Positions 17,352-25,017 of a DNA stretch of 41,082 nt are shown in pieces (the stretch's first letter is position 1; the number at the start of each line of letters is the position of its first letter). The stretch is from an uncultured Eubacteriales bacterium (GTDB lineage: Bacteria > Bacillota > Clostridia > Oscillospirales > Oscillospiraceae): the NCBI GenBank assembly GCA_900313925.1, contig OMTF01000053.1:1-41082 (forward strand), in the 5' to 3' direction. Position numbers and translations under genes: made by a program. Under the pieces are notes generated by a model. It was not told the origin of the DNA. It did no database searches and saw only the letters and a list, made by a program, of their open reading frames with translations.

Positions 17352-18122
17352 ATGGGAGAAGTCATTATCATCAAATCGGAGGCGGAGATTGCTTGCCTGC
17401 GCAAAGCAGGACGCATCGCGTCGGAGGCAAGAACCATTGCCCGCGAGGCAATCCGAGCCGGAGAAACAACCTATGCCGTGGATCGGGAGGTTCGGCGCTT
17501 TATTGAAAGCAAAGGCGCACGGCCTACGTTCCTCGGATACGGCGGATTCCCCGCATCGGCCTGCATTTCCGTCAACGAAGAGATTATCCATGGAATTCCC
17601 GGCCCGAGAAAACTCCAGAACGGCGATATCGTGTCGGTGGATGTGGGAGCGACCTTTGCCGGTTTCGTCGGCGACTGTGCCGGCACTTTCCCGGTAGGCA
17701 CCATCTCTGCGGAAGCGCAGAAACTGATAGATGTGACACGGCAGAGCTTTTTTGAAGGCATTAAATTTGCACGCGTGGGATATCGGATTTCCGATATCGG
17801 ACACGCAGTGCAGCAGTATGTGGAGTCTTTCGGATTTTCCGTTGTGCGGGACTATGTCGGGCACGGCGTCGGCAGAGAAATGCACGAAGCCCCTGAGGTT
17901 CCCAACTACGGAAAGCCCGGACACGGACCCCGGCTGCAGCCCGGAATGGTCATTGCCGTGGAACCGATGGTCTGCGAAGGACAATACGAAGACGAAATTC
18001 TGGATAATGGCTGGACCGTGATTACGGCCGACCATTCCCTGGCGGCACATTATGAAAACACCATCGCAATCACCGACGGCGATCCGGAAATTCTGACCCT
18101 GTCAGACGGATTTGACGCCTGA
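17352..18122 (+). CDS. map: Methionine aminopeptidase, type I
   Basis: It removes the starter methionine from nascent proteins. All five metal ligands are present at positions identical to the E. coli enzyme: Asp97, Asp108, His171, Glu204 and Glu235; the substrate-binding [22 protein letters not shown] segment is also intact. At 256 residues it lacks the N-terminal SEC-C zinc extension seen in some relatives. The ATG follows one base after the adk stop with GGGATCTGAA as a weak ribosome binding site, which suggests coupling. Confidence 0.99.
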   Translation: MGEVIIIKSEAEIACLRKAGRIASEARTIAREAIRAGETTYAVDREVRRFIESKGARPTFLGYGGFPASACISVNEEIIHGIPGPRKLQNGDIVSVDVGATFAGFVGDCAGTFPVGTISAEAQKLIDVTRQSFFEGIKFARVGYRISDIGHAVQQYVESFGFSVVRDYVGHGVGREMHEAPEVPNYGKPGHGPRLQPGMVIAVEPMVCEGQYEDEILDNGWTVITADHSLAAHYENTIAITDGDPEILTLSDGFDA

Positions 18123-18148
18123 GGATCTTTCGGACTGGAGGAAGAAAC

Positions 18149-18492
<344 letters not shown>

Positions 18493-18615
18493 ACCGAAAT
18501 TCCGCCCGTCAAAATAATCCAATCCCGCACGAATCGGAGGCTCCCCTCCGGCGGGAACAAGTCTCCGTTTCCAACAGTGCGGAATAATAATCATTGAAAG
18601 GAATGATCAAGAAGT
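18493..18615 (+). ncRNA. Structured rpmJ-rpsM intercistronic RNA
   Basis: ATTCCGC 18499-18505 pairs with GCGGAAT 18579-18585 and closes a domain. Its inner arm is CCCGC 18524-18528 with GCGGG 18551-18555, continued (after a 6-nt bulge ACGAAT) by CGGAGG 18535-18540 with CCTCCG 18545-18550 around CTCC. A second hairpin, ATCATT 18590-18595 with AATGAT 18602-18607, holds GAAAGG, the only Shine-Dalgarno-like sequence of rpsM, in its loop. There is no T tract. In E. coli a structured RNA at the same place (upstream of rpsM) binds S4, whose gene here lies two genes downstream; an analogous role is inferred. Confidence 0.62.
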
Positions 18616-18984
18616 ATGGCACGTATAGCCGGCGTTGACCTGCCCAAGGACAAGAGGATAGAGATAGGCCTGACCTATGTCTACGGAATCGGCAGGGCCA
18701 GTGCAGATAAGATTTTAGCGGCGACCGGAATTGATCCGGATACGCGGGTTAAGGACTTAACCGATGAGCAGGAGGCAAAACTCCGCGAAGAAATTGACCA
18801 CGGATATATCGTGGAAGGCGACCTGCGCCGTCAGACGGCGCTGGACATCAAGCGTCTGACCGAAATCGGATGCTATCGGGGCATCCGCCATCGGCGCGGA
18901 CTTCCGGTCCGCGGCCAGAGAAGCAAAACCAACGCCCGGACCCGCAAGGGACCGAAGCGGACCATTGCGAACCACAAGAAGTAA
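18616..18984 (+). CDS. rpsM: 30S ribosomal protein S13
   Basis: S13 (uS13, 122 residues) in the 30S head contacts P-site tRNA and L5. [26 protein letters not shown], the helix-hairpin-helix region and the C-terminal [30 protein letters not shown] signature are present. The ribosome binding site is weak and distant (AAAGG, about 14 nt) compared with the AGGAGG of the neighbours, and sits in a hairpin loop. Confidence 0.99.
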   Translation: MARIAGVDLPKDKRIEIGLTYVYGIGRASADKILAATGIDPDTRVKDLTDEQEAKLREEIDHGYIVEGDLRRQTALDIKRLTEIGCYRGIRHRRGLPVRGQRSKTNARTRKGPKRTIANHKK

Positions 18985-19000
18985 AGGGGGGATATGAATT

Positions 19001-19399
19001 ATGCCAGCAAAGAATGCATCGAAAACGAGAGTTCGCCGCAAAGAGAAAAAGAACATCGTGAAGGGACAGGTTCATATCAACTCGACCTTCAATAACAGCA
19101 TGGTCACAATCACCGACACTCAGGGCAATGCCATTTCCTGGGCTTCCGCCGGCGGAATGGGTTTCCGCGGCAGCAAGAAGTCCACTCCGTTTGCGGCGCA
19201 GACGGCGGCGGAAACCGCAGCCCGTGCGGCTATGGAACATGGCCTGAAGACCGTGGAAGTCTTTGTCAAGGGTCCCGGAAGCGGACGGGAAGCCGCAATC
19301 CGTGCTCTGCAGACAGCAGGTCTGGAAGTAACGATGATTAAGGACGTAACGCCCATCCCTCACAACGGATGCCGTCCTCCGAAACGTCGTCGTGTCTGA
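19001..19399 (+). CDS. rpsK: 30S ribosomal protein S11
   Basis: S11 (uS11, 132 residues) on the 30S platform. [36 protein letters not shown] and the C-terminal [20 protein letters not shown] and [13 protein letters not shown] segments are typical. A basic N-terminus (about 1-20) precedes the fold. GGGGGGATATGAATT precedes the ATG. Confidence 0.99.
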   Translation: MPAKNASKTRVRRKEKKNIVKGQVHINSTFNNSMVTITDTQGNAISWASAGGMGFRGSKKSTPFAAQTAAETAARAAMEHGLKTVEVFVKGPGSGREAAIRALQTAGLEVTMIKDVTPIPHNGCRPPKRRRV

Positions 19400-19418
19400 G
19401 TGAAGGAGGAAGTGCGTT

Positions 19419-20018
19419 ATGGCAAGAAATACACAGCCCATTGCAAAGCGCTGCAAATCTCTGGGAATTACGCCAGCGTCTTTGGGATACTATAAAAAGG
19501 AAACCACCCGCAATCCGGGCGGGCAGGCCCGGAGAAAGAAATCAGAATACGCCATGCAGCTGCAGGAAAAGCAGAAGGTTAAATTTATCTATGGCGTACT
19601 GGAAAAACAGTTCCACGGCTACTATGAGAAGGCGACCCGCATGCCGGGCAAAGCCGGCGACAACCTGCTGATTCTCCTGGAGAGCCGGCTTGATAACGTC
19701 GTCTACCGCATGGGTCTGGCCATGACCCGCCGCGAGGCGCGTCAGATGGTGAACCATGGCCACTTTACCGTAAACGGCCGCAAGGTCAACATCCCCAGCT
19801 ATCAGGTAAAGCCCGGAATGGTCATTGAGCTGAAGGAAAGCAGTCGGAATATCGCACGCTTCAAGGAGAATGTTGAAGCCAACTCCCACCGGGCGATCCC
19901 GGCGTGGATGCAGTTCGACGCAGAGCACATGGTTGGCAGAATCAACGCCGTTCCGACCAGAGAAGATATTGATATGCCGATTGAGGAGCACCTCATCGTT
20001 GAGCTCTATTCCAAGTGA
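19419..20018 (+). CDS. rpsD: 30S ribosomal protein S4
   Basis: S4 (uS4, 199 residues) starts 30S assembly and, in both E. coli and Bacillus, is an autogenous repressor that binds its own mRNA leader. It is the form without the N-terminal zinc-cysteine cluster (only one Cys near the start). The S4 RNA-binding domain starts at about residue 89 ([40 protein letters not shown]). Its place in the alpha operon matches the E. coli arrangement rather than the separate rpsD locus of Bacillus, which makes the structured RNA upstream of rpsM a candidate target. Confidence 0.99.
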   Translation: MARNTQPIAKRCKSLGITPASLGYYKKETTRNPGGQARRKKSEYAMQLQEKQKVKFIYGVLEKQFHGYYEKATRMPGKAGDNLLILLESRLDNVVYRMGLAMTRREARQMVNHGHFTVNGRKVNIPSYQVKPGMVIELKESSRNIARFKENVEANSHRAIPAWMQFDAEHMVGRINAVPTREDIDMPIEEHLIVELYSK

Positions 20019-20040
20019 GTTAACCCTCTAGGCGGTACAC

Positions 20041-20071
20041 TTGAACTCCTCTTGCACTGTACCTTTATAAT
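20041..20071 (+). promoter_or_regulatory. Candidate internal promoter for rpoA
   Basis: The 79-nt rpsD-rpoA gap has a perfect TATAAT (20066-20071). TTGAAC (20041-20046) lies 19 bp upstream, 2 bp more than ideal. An inverted repeat GGTACA (20034-20039) / TGTACC (20058-20063) brackets the -35 region and could be an operator or an RNA hairpin. rpoA then has its own AAGGAGG. Confidence 0.5.
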
Positions 20072-20097
20072 TAAAGATTCAAGGAGGGTCTTTTTAT

Positions 20098-21060
20098 ATG
20101 ATCGAAATAGAAAAGCCGCGCATCGAGTGCATCGAAACCCCCACAGCGGATTCGTACGGCAAATATGTAGTTGAGCCCCTTGAACGCGGATATGGCACTA
20201 CACTTGGGAATTCCCTTCGCAGAGTCCTCCTTTCGTCGCTGCCCGGCACAGCAGTAACCAGCATCAAAATCGCCGGGATACAGCATGAATTTTCAACCAT
20301 TCCCGGAATTAAGGAAGATGTCACAGAGATCGTTCTGAACGTCAAGAACATTATCGCAAGACTGCATTCCGATTCACCGAAGACGGTTTACATCGAAGCT
20401 TCCGGCGAAGGCGTTGTTACCGCCGGCGACATCAAGGCCGACGGCGAGGTTGACATTCTGAACCCGGAACAGCCCATTGCTACGCTGGGGCCGGATGGAA
20501 GTCTCAATATGGAGCTTGTGCTGGACCACGGAAGAGGATACGTCACGGCAGACAGAAACAAATTCGGTCAGATGCCGATCGGGACGATTCCGGTGGACTC
20601 CATTTTCACACCGGTCCTCAAGGTCAACTACACCGTTGAAAATACCCGTGTAGGAAACCGGACGGACTACGACAAGCTTACCATTGAGGTCTGGACGGAT
20701 AAAACCATCAGCGCCCGCGATGCGCTGAGCCTTGGTGCGAAGATTCTTGTAGATCATTTTACGCTGTTCACCGATCTTTCGGAGAACGTAGGCAATGATA
20801 CCACCGTAGTTGAGCATGTGGATGAAACAAAAGACAAGGTCCTGGATATGACCATCGAGGAACTGGATCTTTCCGTCCGCAGCTTCAACTGCCTGAAACG
20901 GGCGAATATCAACACCGTCGCGGACTTGATTTCCAAGTCGGAAGACGAAATGATGAAAGTCCGGAACCTCGGCCGCAAGTCCTTGGAAGAAGTCGAGCAC
21001 AAGCTCGCGAATATGGGTCTGTCACTGGCGGATGAGGATAACAACAATACCCCGCAATAA
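20098..21060 (+). CDS. rpoA: RNA polymerase alpha subunit
   Basis: Alpha (320 residues) dimerises to seed RNA polymerase assembly. The N-terminal domain is clear: [20 protein letters not shown]-like segment at about 30-48, here [20 protein letters not shown]. The C-terminal domain that binds UP elements and activators spans about 250-310 ([44 protein letters not shown]). It follows rpsD by 79 nt, with its own possible promoter. Confidence 0.99.
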   Translation: MIEIEKPRIECIETPTADSYGKYVVEPLERGYGTTLGNSLRRVLLSSLPGTAVTSIKIAGIQHEFSTIPGIKEDVTEIVLNVKNIIARLHSDSPKTVYIEASGEGVVTAGDIKADGEVDILNPEQPIATLGPDGSLNMELVLDHGRGYVTADRNKFGQMPIGTIPVDSIFTPVLKVNYTVENTRVGNRTDYDKLTIEVWTDKTISARDALSLGAKILVDHFTLFTDLSENVGNDTTVVEHVDETKDKVLDMTIEELDLSVRSFNCLKRANINTVADLISKSEDEMMKVRNLGRKSLEEVEHKLANMGLSLADEDNNNTPQ

Positions 21061-21088
21061 TGCGCATAGAAATTAGGAGGTAACCGAA

Positions 21089-21430
21089 ATGCCTGGAACC
21101 AGAAAACTCGGCAAGACGACCGACCAGCGCAAAGCCATGCTTCGTCAGCAAGTTACGGACTTCCTGGACAAGGGAAAGATGGAGACAACGCTCTATCGTG
21201 CCAAGGAGATTGCGCCTCTTGCCGAGAAAATGATAACGCTGGGCAAGAAGAAGGATTTGGCGTCCTACCGCAGAGCGCTGGCCTTCATTACCCGCGAGAA
21301 CGTAGCGAAAAAGCTGTTTGACGAGATTGCGCCCCGCTATGCGGAACGCAGCGGCGGCTATACGCGCATCACCCGCACCGGCTTCCGCCGCGGCGATGCG
21401 GCCGAAACCGCACTGATCGAACTGGTCTGA
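21089..21430 (+). CDS. rplQ: 50S ribosomal protein L17
   Basis: L17 (bL17, 113 residues) lies by the tunnel exit. It begins [26 protein letters not shown] and has the conserved LITLGKK-type and [25 protein letters not shown] segments. It is the last ribosomal protein gene of the cluster. In many Firmicutes ECF transporter genes follow here; in this genome a GreA-type gene does. Confidence 0.99.
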   Translation: MPGTRKLGKTTDQRKAMLRQQVTDFLDKGKMETTLYRAKEIAPLAEKMITLGKKKDLASYRRALAFITRENVAKKLFDEIAPRYAERSGGYTRITRTGFRRGDAAETALIELV

Positions 21431-21435
21431 ATATC

Positions 21436-21508
21436 CGCCCTTTCGGGGCGAAAGTGAATAATAAGATCTGTAAACGCAGGCAGACAATAAGTGCTTCCTG
21501 CGTTTACA
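21436..21508 (+). repeat. Hairpin and 12-bp inverted repeat between rplQ and the greA-type gene
   Basis: CGCCC 21436-21440 pairs with GGGCG 21446-21450. TGTAAACGCAGG 21469-21480 is an exact reverse complement of CCTGCGTTTACA 21497-21508 (16-nt loop). Neither is followed by a T tract, so termination is not supported. The second repeat ends about 10 nt before the GAGGAG of the next gene and may be an operator or a translational control stem. Confidence 0.6.
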
Positions 21509-21529
21509 TTCTGTATTGAGGAGTCAGCT

Positions 21530-22033
21530 GTGTATAATGATTTGACAGAGCAGGACATCCGAAAGATGCAGGAGGAAATCGACTACCGCCGCATCGAAGT
21601 GATGCCCGGCCTTATAGAGGAAGTAAAGCGGACGAGAGCCTTCGGAGACCTGAGCGAGAACTACGAATACAAAACGGCAAAACAGGCGCTGAATAAAAAC
21701 AAGGGCCGCATCCGCTACCTCGAAAACATGATAAAAACAGCCCACATCATAAAGGATCGCTCGGCGGAAGACCGGGTCGGTCTTTATGACAGAGTTACCA
21801 TTTTCCTGCCCGAGGACGGCGAGGAGCAGGTCATTCAGGTCGTGACCACCGTCCGGACGGATCCGTTTCAGGGATTCATCAGCAAGGATTCCCCTCTTGG
21901 CAGGGCGGTACTTGGCCGCAAGGAGGGAGAAACGGTGTCCGTGCAGGTGAATGCTTCCGTGAGCTATCCCTGCGAAATCCGCCGCATAGAAAAGGGAAGC
22001 GACGACGGAAGTGCTCCGCTGATGCGCTACTGA
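21530..22033 (+). CDS. GreA/GreB-family transcription elongation factor
   Basis: Gre factors enter the RNA polymerase secondary channel and stimulate transcript cleavage in backtracked complexes. This one has 167 residues. The N-terminal coiled coil carries the acidic tip motif GDLSENYEY with Asp40 and Glu43, the residues that position the catalytic metal. A C-terminal FKBP-like domain ends with SPLGRAVLGRKEGETVSVQV. The start is GTG at 21530, 6 nt after GAGGAG; an upstream frame to 21491 would begin inside the inverted repeat. The coiled coil is more divergent than a standard GreA, so it may be a paralogue. It sits after rpoA-rplQ, fitting a transcription role. Confidence 0.9.
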   Translation: MYNDLTEQDIRKMQEEIDYRRIEVMPGLIEEVKRTRAFGDLSENYEYKTAKQALNKNKGRIRYLENMIKTAHIIKDRSAEDRVGLYDRVTIFLPEDGEEQVIQVVTTVRTDPFQGFISKDSPLGRAVLGRKEGETVSVQVNASVSYPCEIRRIEKGSDDGSAPLMRY

Positions 22034-22037
22034 AGAC

Positions 22038-22066
22038 TTGTAATAGCAGGCACTTTTCGATAAACT
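22038..22066 (+). promoter_or_regulatory. Candidate promoter for the DUF1934-argS pair
   Basis: TTGTAA (22038-22043), 17 bp, TAAACT (22061-22066). Four of six bases match the -35 consensus and the spacing is ideal. A CGGGAG-AAGG-CTCCCG hairpin lies in the following leader, before the GGAGGG of the first gene. Confidence 0.5.
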
Positions 22067-22137
22067 GAAACTGCAGCGGGAGAAGGCTCCCGACAAAGGA
22101 GAAACAGGGCGTCGGCCCGGAACGTGGAGGGAAACGA

Positions 22138-22563
22138 ATGAATGCAGTCATCAAAATACTGAGTACGCAGAATTACGGCTCTCCACACGGAAATACCCTG
22201 GAGCTAGTAACGGACGGAGAGTACGAGTACGCAAAGGACCTGGTGAAAATCGTCTATCAGGAAAGTCCGGTTACAGGCATGGAGGGGACGACAACAACCT
22301 TGCAGATTACACCGCAGGATGTGCGACTGAACCGGGAGGGAAACATGACAAGTTCCACAGTCTTCCGGGAAGGACAGCGCAGCGATTTCCTCTACAGCAC
22401 TCCGTACGGGACAACGGTACTGGGTGTGGAAACGAGGCGGATTACGCGGTTTTTCAATGAACATGGCGGGCATCTGGGCGTGGACTATATCATTGACATG
22501 GATCATGCTGTTGTCGGACGCAACAGCTTCCAGATGAATGTTTCAGAGCGGGAGGACGCATGA
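22138..22563 (+). CDS. DUF1934 family protein (YwiB-like)
   Basis: A 141-residue beta-rich protein matching the DUF1934/YwiB family, whose fold is calycin-like and whose function is unknown. Visible family features are the LVTDGEYEYAKDLVKIVYQESPVTGMEGTTTTLQI N-terminal strands, GTTVLGVETRRI, and a GHLGVDYIIDMDHAVVGRNSFQMNV end. In Bacillus subtilis ywiB likewise precedes argS. Here the two overlap by four bases (ATGA), which supports a shared transcript and perhaps a shared role. Confidence 0.85.
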   Translation: MNAVIKILSTQNYGSPHGNTLELVTDGEYEYAKDLVKIVYQESPVTGMEGTTTTLQITPQDVRLNREGNMTSSTVFREGQRSDFLYSTPYGTTVLGVETRRITRFFNEHGGHLGVDYIIDMDHAVVGRNSFQMNVSEREDA

Positions 22564-24299
22564 ATCTGATACAAAGCGCAAAAGACAGCATCTCGGAGCT
22601 GCTGGCGCAGGCTGCACGCCGTGCGGCGGAAAAAGGAACCCTGCCCAGTGCGGAGATTGCGGGTCTTGTGGAAATTCCCAAAAACGATGCAAACGGAGAC
22701 TTTGCGGCAAACCATGCCATGCATTCGGCCCGAACCCTGCACATGGCACCGCGCAAAATCGCGCAGGCGCTGGCGGACGAGCTGTCTCTGGAAGGGACCT
22801 GGTTTGCCAAGATGGAAATTGCCGGGCCCGGGTTTATGAATTTTACGCTGGGCGATCGCTGGTACCGGGATGTTCTTGCAGCCATTTCCGACGAAAAGGA
22901 TCGTTATGGCAGAGTTGACATCGGAAAAGGCCGGAAGGTCATGGTGGAGTTCGTCTCGGCCAACCCGACAGGGCCGATGCATCTGGGCAACGCCCGGGGC
23001 GGCGTTCTGGGCGACGCGCTGGCGTCCGTCCTGGAGGAAGCCGGGTACAACGTCTGGCGCGAATTCTATGTGAACGATGCGGGCAATCAGATCGAGAAGT
23101 TTGCCCAGTCCATCCGCTGCCGCTATATTCAGCTATTCCGGGGAGAAGACGCCGCAGTGCTTCCGGAAGACGGCTACCACGGAGACGATATTCGGGAGCT
23201 TGCGGAAAAGTTCCGGGACCAGTACGGAGACAGCTACCTGGATCGGCCGGAGCAGGAATGCCTTGCCGCCATGGCGCGATTCGGACTGGATACGAATATC
23301 CCGCAGATGAAAAAAGACTTGGAAAAATACGGAATTCATTATGATAAATGGTTCCTGGAATCCAGTCTGCACGAATCCGGCTTTGTTGCCGATACCGTTC
23401 AGCGCCTTGCCGATCTGGGCTATACCTATGAGAAGGACGGCGCCCTGTGGCTGAAGACATCGGAGATCCTGCGTGAGGCATACAGGAAACAGGGAAAAAC
23501 GGACGAGCAGATCGAAAAGCTGGAACTAAAAGACGATGTTCTGCAGCGTGCCAACGGATACTATACCTATTTTGCCGCGGACATCGCATACCATCGGAAT
23601 AAGCTGGAGACCCGCGGATTTGACTGGGCCATCAATATATGGGGCGCGGATCACCACGGTCACGTATCCCGCCTGAAGGCGGCACTGGACGCACTGGGGC
23701 TGGACGGCGAAAACAGGCTGACAGTGGTTCTGATGCAGCTTGTGAAGCTGATGCGGGGCAATGAGGTTGTCCGCATGTCGAAGCGTACGGGAAAAATGAT
23801 ATCGCTTTCGAACCTTCTGGATGAGGTTCCGGTGGATTCCGCCCGCTATTTCTTCAATTCGAAAGCGGAATCTCCGGTGGAATTCGACCTTGATCTTGCC
23901 GTGCGAAACGACGGGGAAAATCCTGTATATTATGTGAAATATGCACACGCCCGCATCTGTACGATGCTTGAGAACCTGCGCCGGGACGGCTATGAGGTTC
24001 CCGCCTTCGAAGCGATTCAGCCGGAGGTTCTGCGTATGCCGGAAGAGCGCAGCCTGATAAAAAAGCTGGCGGAGTTTCCGGACGAGATTGCCTCGGCGGC
24101 ACAGGATTTGGATACCAGCCGCCTGAACCGCTATGCAAAGGAGCTAGCGGGAGATTTTCATAAGTTCTATACAGACTGCCGGGTCAAGGGTGCCGAGGAG
24201 AGTCTGCTTCTGGCACGGCTTTACCTGTCGGATGCAACAAGACAGGTCCTTGCGTCTTCCCTGCGGATGATCGGAATTAAGGCACCGCAGAAGATGTAA
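22560..24299 (+). CDS. argS: Arginyl-tRNA synthetase
   Basis: It charges tRNA-Arg with arginine (class I, monomer, 579 residues). The N-terminal Add1-type tRNA-binding domain covers about 1-100. The HIGH-type motif is HLGN in NPTGPMHLGNARGG (about 136-149), and the KMSK-type loop is MSKRTGK at 406-412. The anticodon-binding helical domain ends with the usual (R)MIGIKAPQKM. It overlaps the DUF1934 gene by ATGA. A long terminator follows. Confidence 0.98.
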   Translation: MNLIQSAKDSISELLAQAARRAAEKGTLPSAEIAGLVEIPKNDANGDFAANHAMHSARTLHMAPRKIAQALADELSLEGTWFAKMEIAGPGFMNFTLGDRWYRDVLAAISDEKDRYGRVDIGKGRKVMVEFVSANPTGPMHLGNARGGVLGDALASVLEEAGYNVWREFYVNDAGNQIEKFAQSIRCRYIQLFRGEDAAVLPEDGYHGDDIRELAEKFRDQYGDSYLDRPEQECLAAMARFGLDTNIPQMKKDLEKYGIHYDKWFLESSLHESGFVADTVQRLADLGYTYEKDGALWLKTSEILREAYRKQGKTDEQIEKLELKDDVLQRANGYYTYFAADIAYHRNKLETRGFDWAINIWGADHHGHVSRLKAALDALGLDGENRLTVVLMQLVKLMRGNEVVRMSKRTGKMISLSNLLDEVPVDSARYFFNSKAESPVEFDLDLAVRNDGENPVYYVKYAHARICTMLENLRRDGYEVPAFEAIQPEVLRMPEERSLIKKLAEFPDEIASAAQDLDTSRLNRYAKELAGDFHKFYTDCRVKGAEESLLLARLYLSDATRQVLASSLRMIGIKAPQKM

Positions 24300-24335
24300 G
24301 TGAAAACGGCAGAAAAGCCGGAACAAGAACATGGA

Positions 24336-24379
24336 AAAAGGGCTCTATTCGACGGAAACGCATCGAATAGAGCCCTTTT
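24336..24379. terminator. Bidirectional intrinsic terminator
   Basis: A 17-bp perfect inverted repeat: arm 24336-24352, loop 24353-24362, arm 24363-24379. Each strand ends the stem with AAAA/TTTT, so it can end the rightward argS transcript and the leftward transcript of the ECF S-component gene. The stem core is GGGCTCTATTCGA. Confidence 0.93.
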
Positions 24380-24410
24380 GGAGCCGACGGGCAGACCCGC
24401 GGCTTAAAGG

Positions 24411-24953
24411 TTATTTGGAGACGCCGGTGTCGGACTTTTTTGCACTGGCATGATCCGCGATTTTCTGCACGATCGGGGTCAGCAGCAGTGCTCCGGCCAG
24501 GCCGACGAGGCCCTGCAGCAGATTCGGAATAACGCCGACGGCGGCGGCTTCCGCACTTTCCAGCAGGAAGTACTCGAAGAAGTAGTATCCGCCGACCATG
24601 ACGAGCTCTCCGGCAACGCCGGCAATGCAGGCGGCAGGGACGAAGCCCATGTGCCTGCGGCAGAGCCGGTACAGTGCTGCGGCTGCCAAGGCATCCAGAC
24701 CTTTAATGATCAGCGTGCCAGGGGCATAGGCGGCATAGCCCAGAATCAGATCGGCAAGGCAGCTTCCGATGGCAGCGGCAGCGGCACCCAGAGAAGGCCC
24801 CATGAAAAAGGCGCAGGTCAGAAGAACGATATCGCCTGCATTTGCATAGCCGCCGCCCGGAATCGGTATCGGGATAATTGTGGTTGCAATGCAGATCAGC
24901 GCCGCGAAGACGGCAGCGCGGGTCAGATTTACGAGTTTCTGATGCGATTTCAT
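24411..24953 (-). CDS. ECF transporter S component (substrate not assigned)
   Basis: A small integral membrane protein (180 residues, about six hydrophobic segments) of the ECF vitamin/nucleobase uptake type, the substrate-binding S subunit that docks onto a shared EcfAA'T module. Recognisable features are the N-terminal LTRAAVFAALICIAT helix (position of the Ala motif that docks EcfT), IPIPGGGYANAGDIVLL, and GAAAAAIGSCLADLILGYAAYAPGTLIIKGL. This pattern fits the ECF_trnsprt group (HmpT/PdxU/folate-like), but the ligand cannot be chosen from sequence alone. The start is the ATG at 24953-24951 after GGAAGGAG; a longer frame to 25043 overlaps the phosphoketolase gene. It lies 64 nt after that gene. 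Confidence 0.85.
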   Translation of the reverse strand: MKSHQKLVNLTRAAVFAALICIATTIIPIPIPGGGYANAGDIVLLTCAFFMGPSLGAAAAAIGSCLADLILGYAAYAPGTLIIKGLDALAAAALYRLCRRHMGFVPAACIAGVAGELVMVGGYYFFEYFLLESAEAAAVGVIPNLLQGLVGLAGALLLTPIVQKIADHASAKKSDTGVSK

Positions 24954-25017
24954 AATTCTTCTCCTTCCTTTCAAGACCTGCAGAGGGGTGCAGGAAATCC
25001 TCATTTTCGCGGGGAAC

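Noticed and set aside
21533-21538. TATAAT at the start of the Gre-type gene
   Set aside because: Inside the first codons and with no -35 at the right distance; treated as chance.
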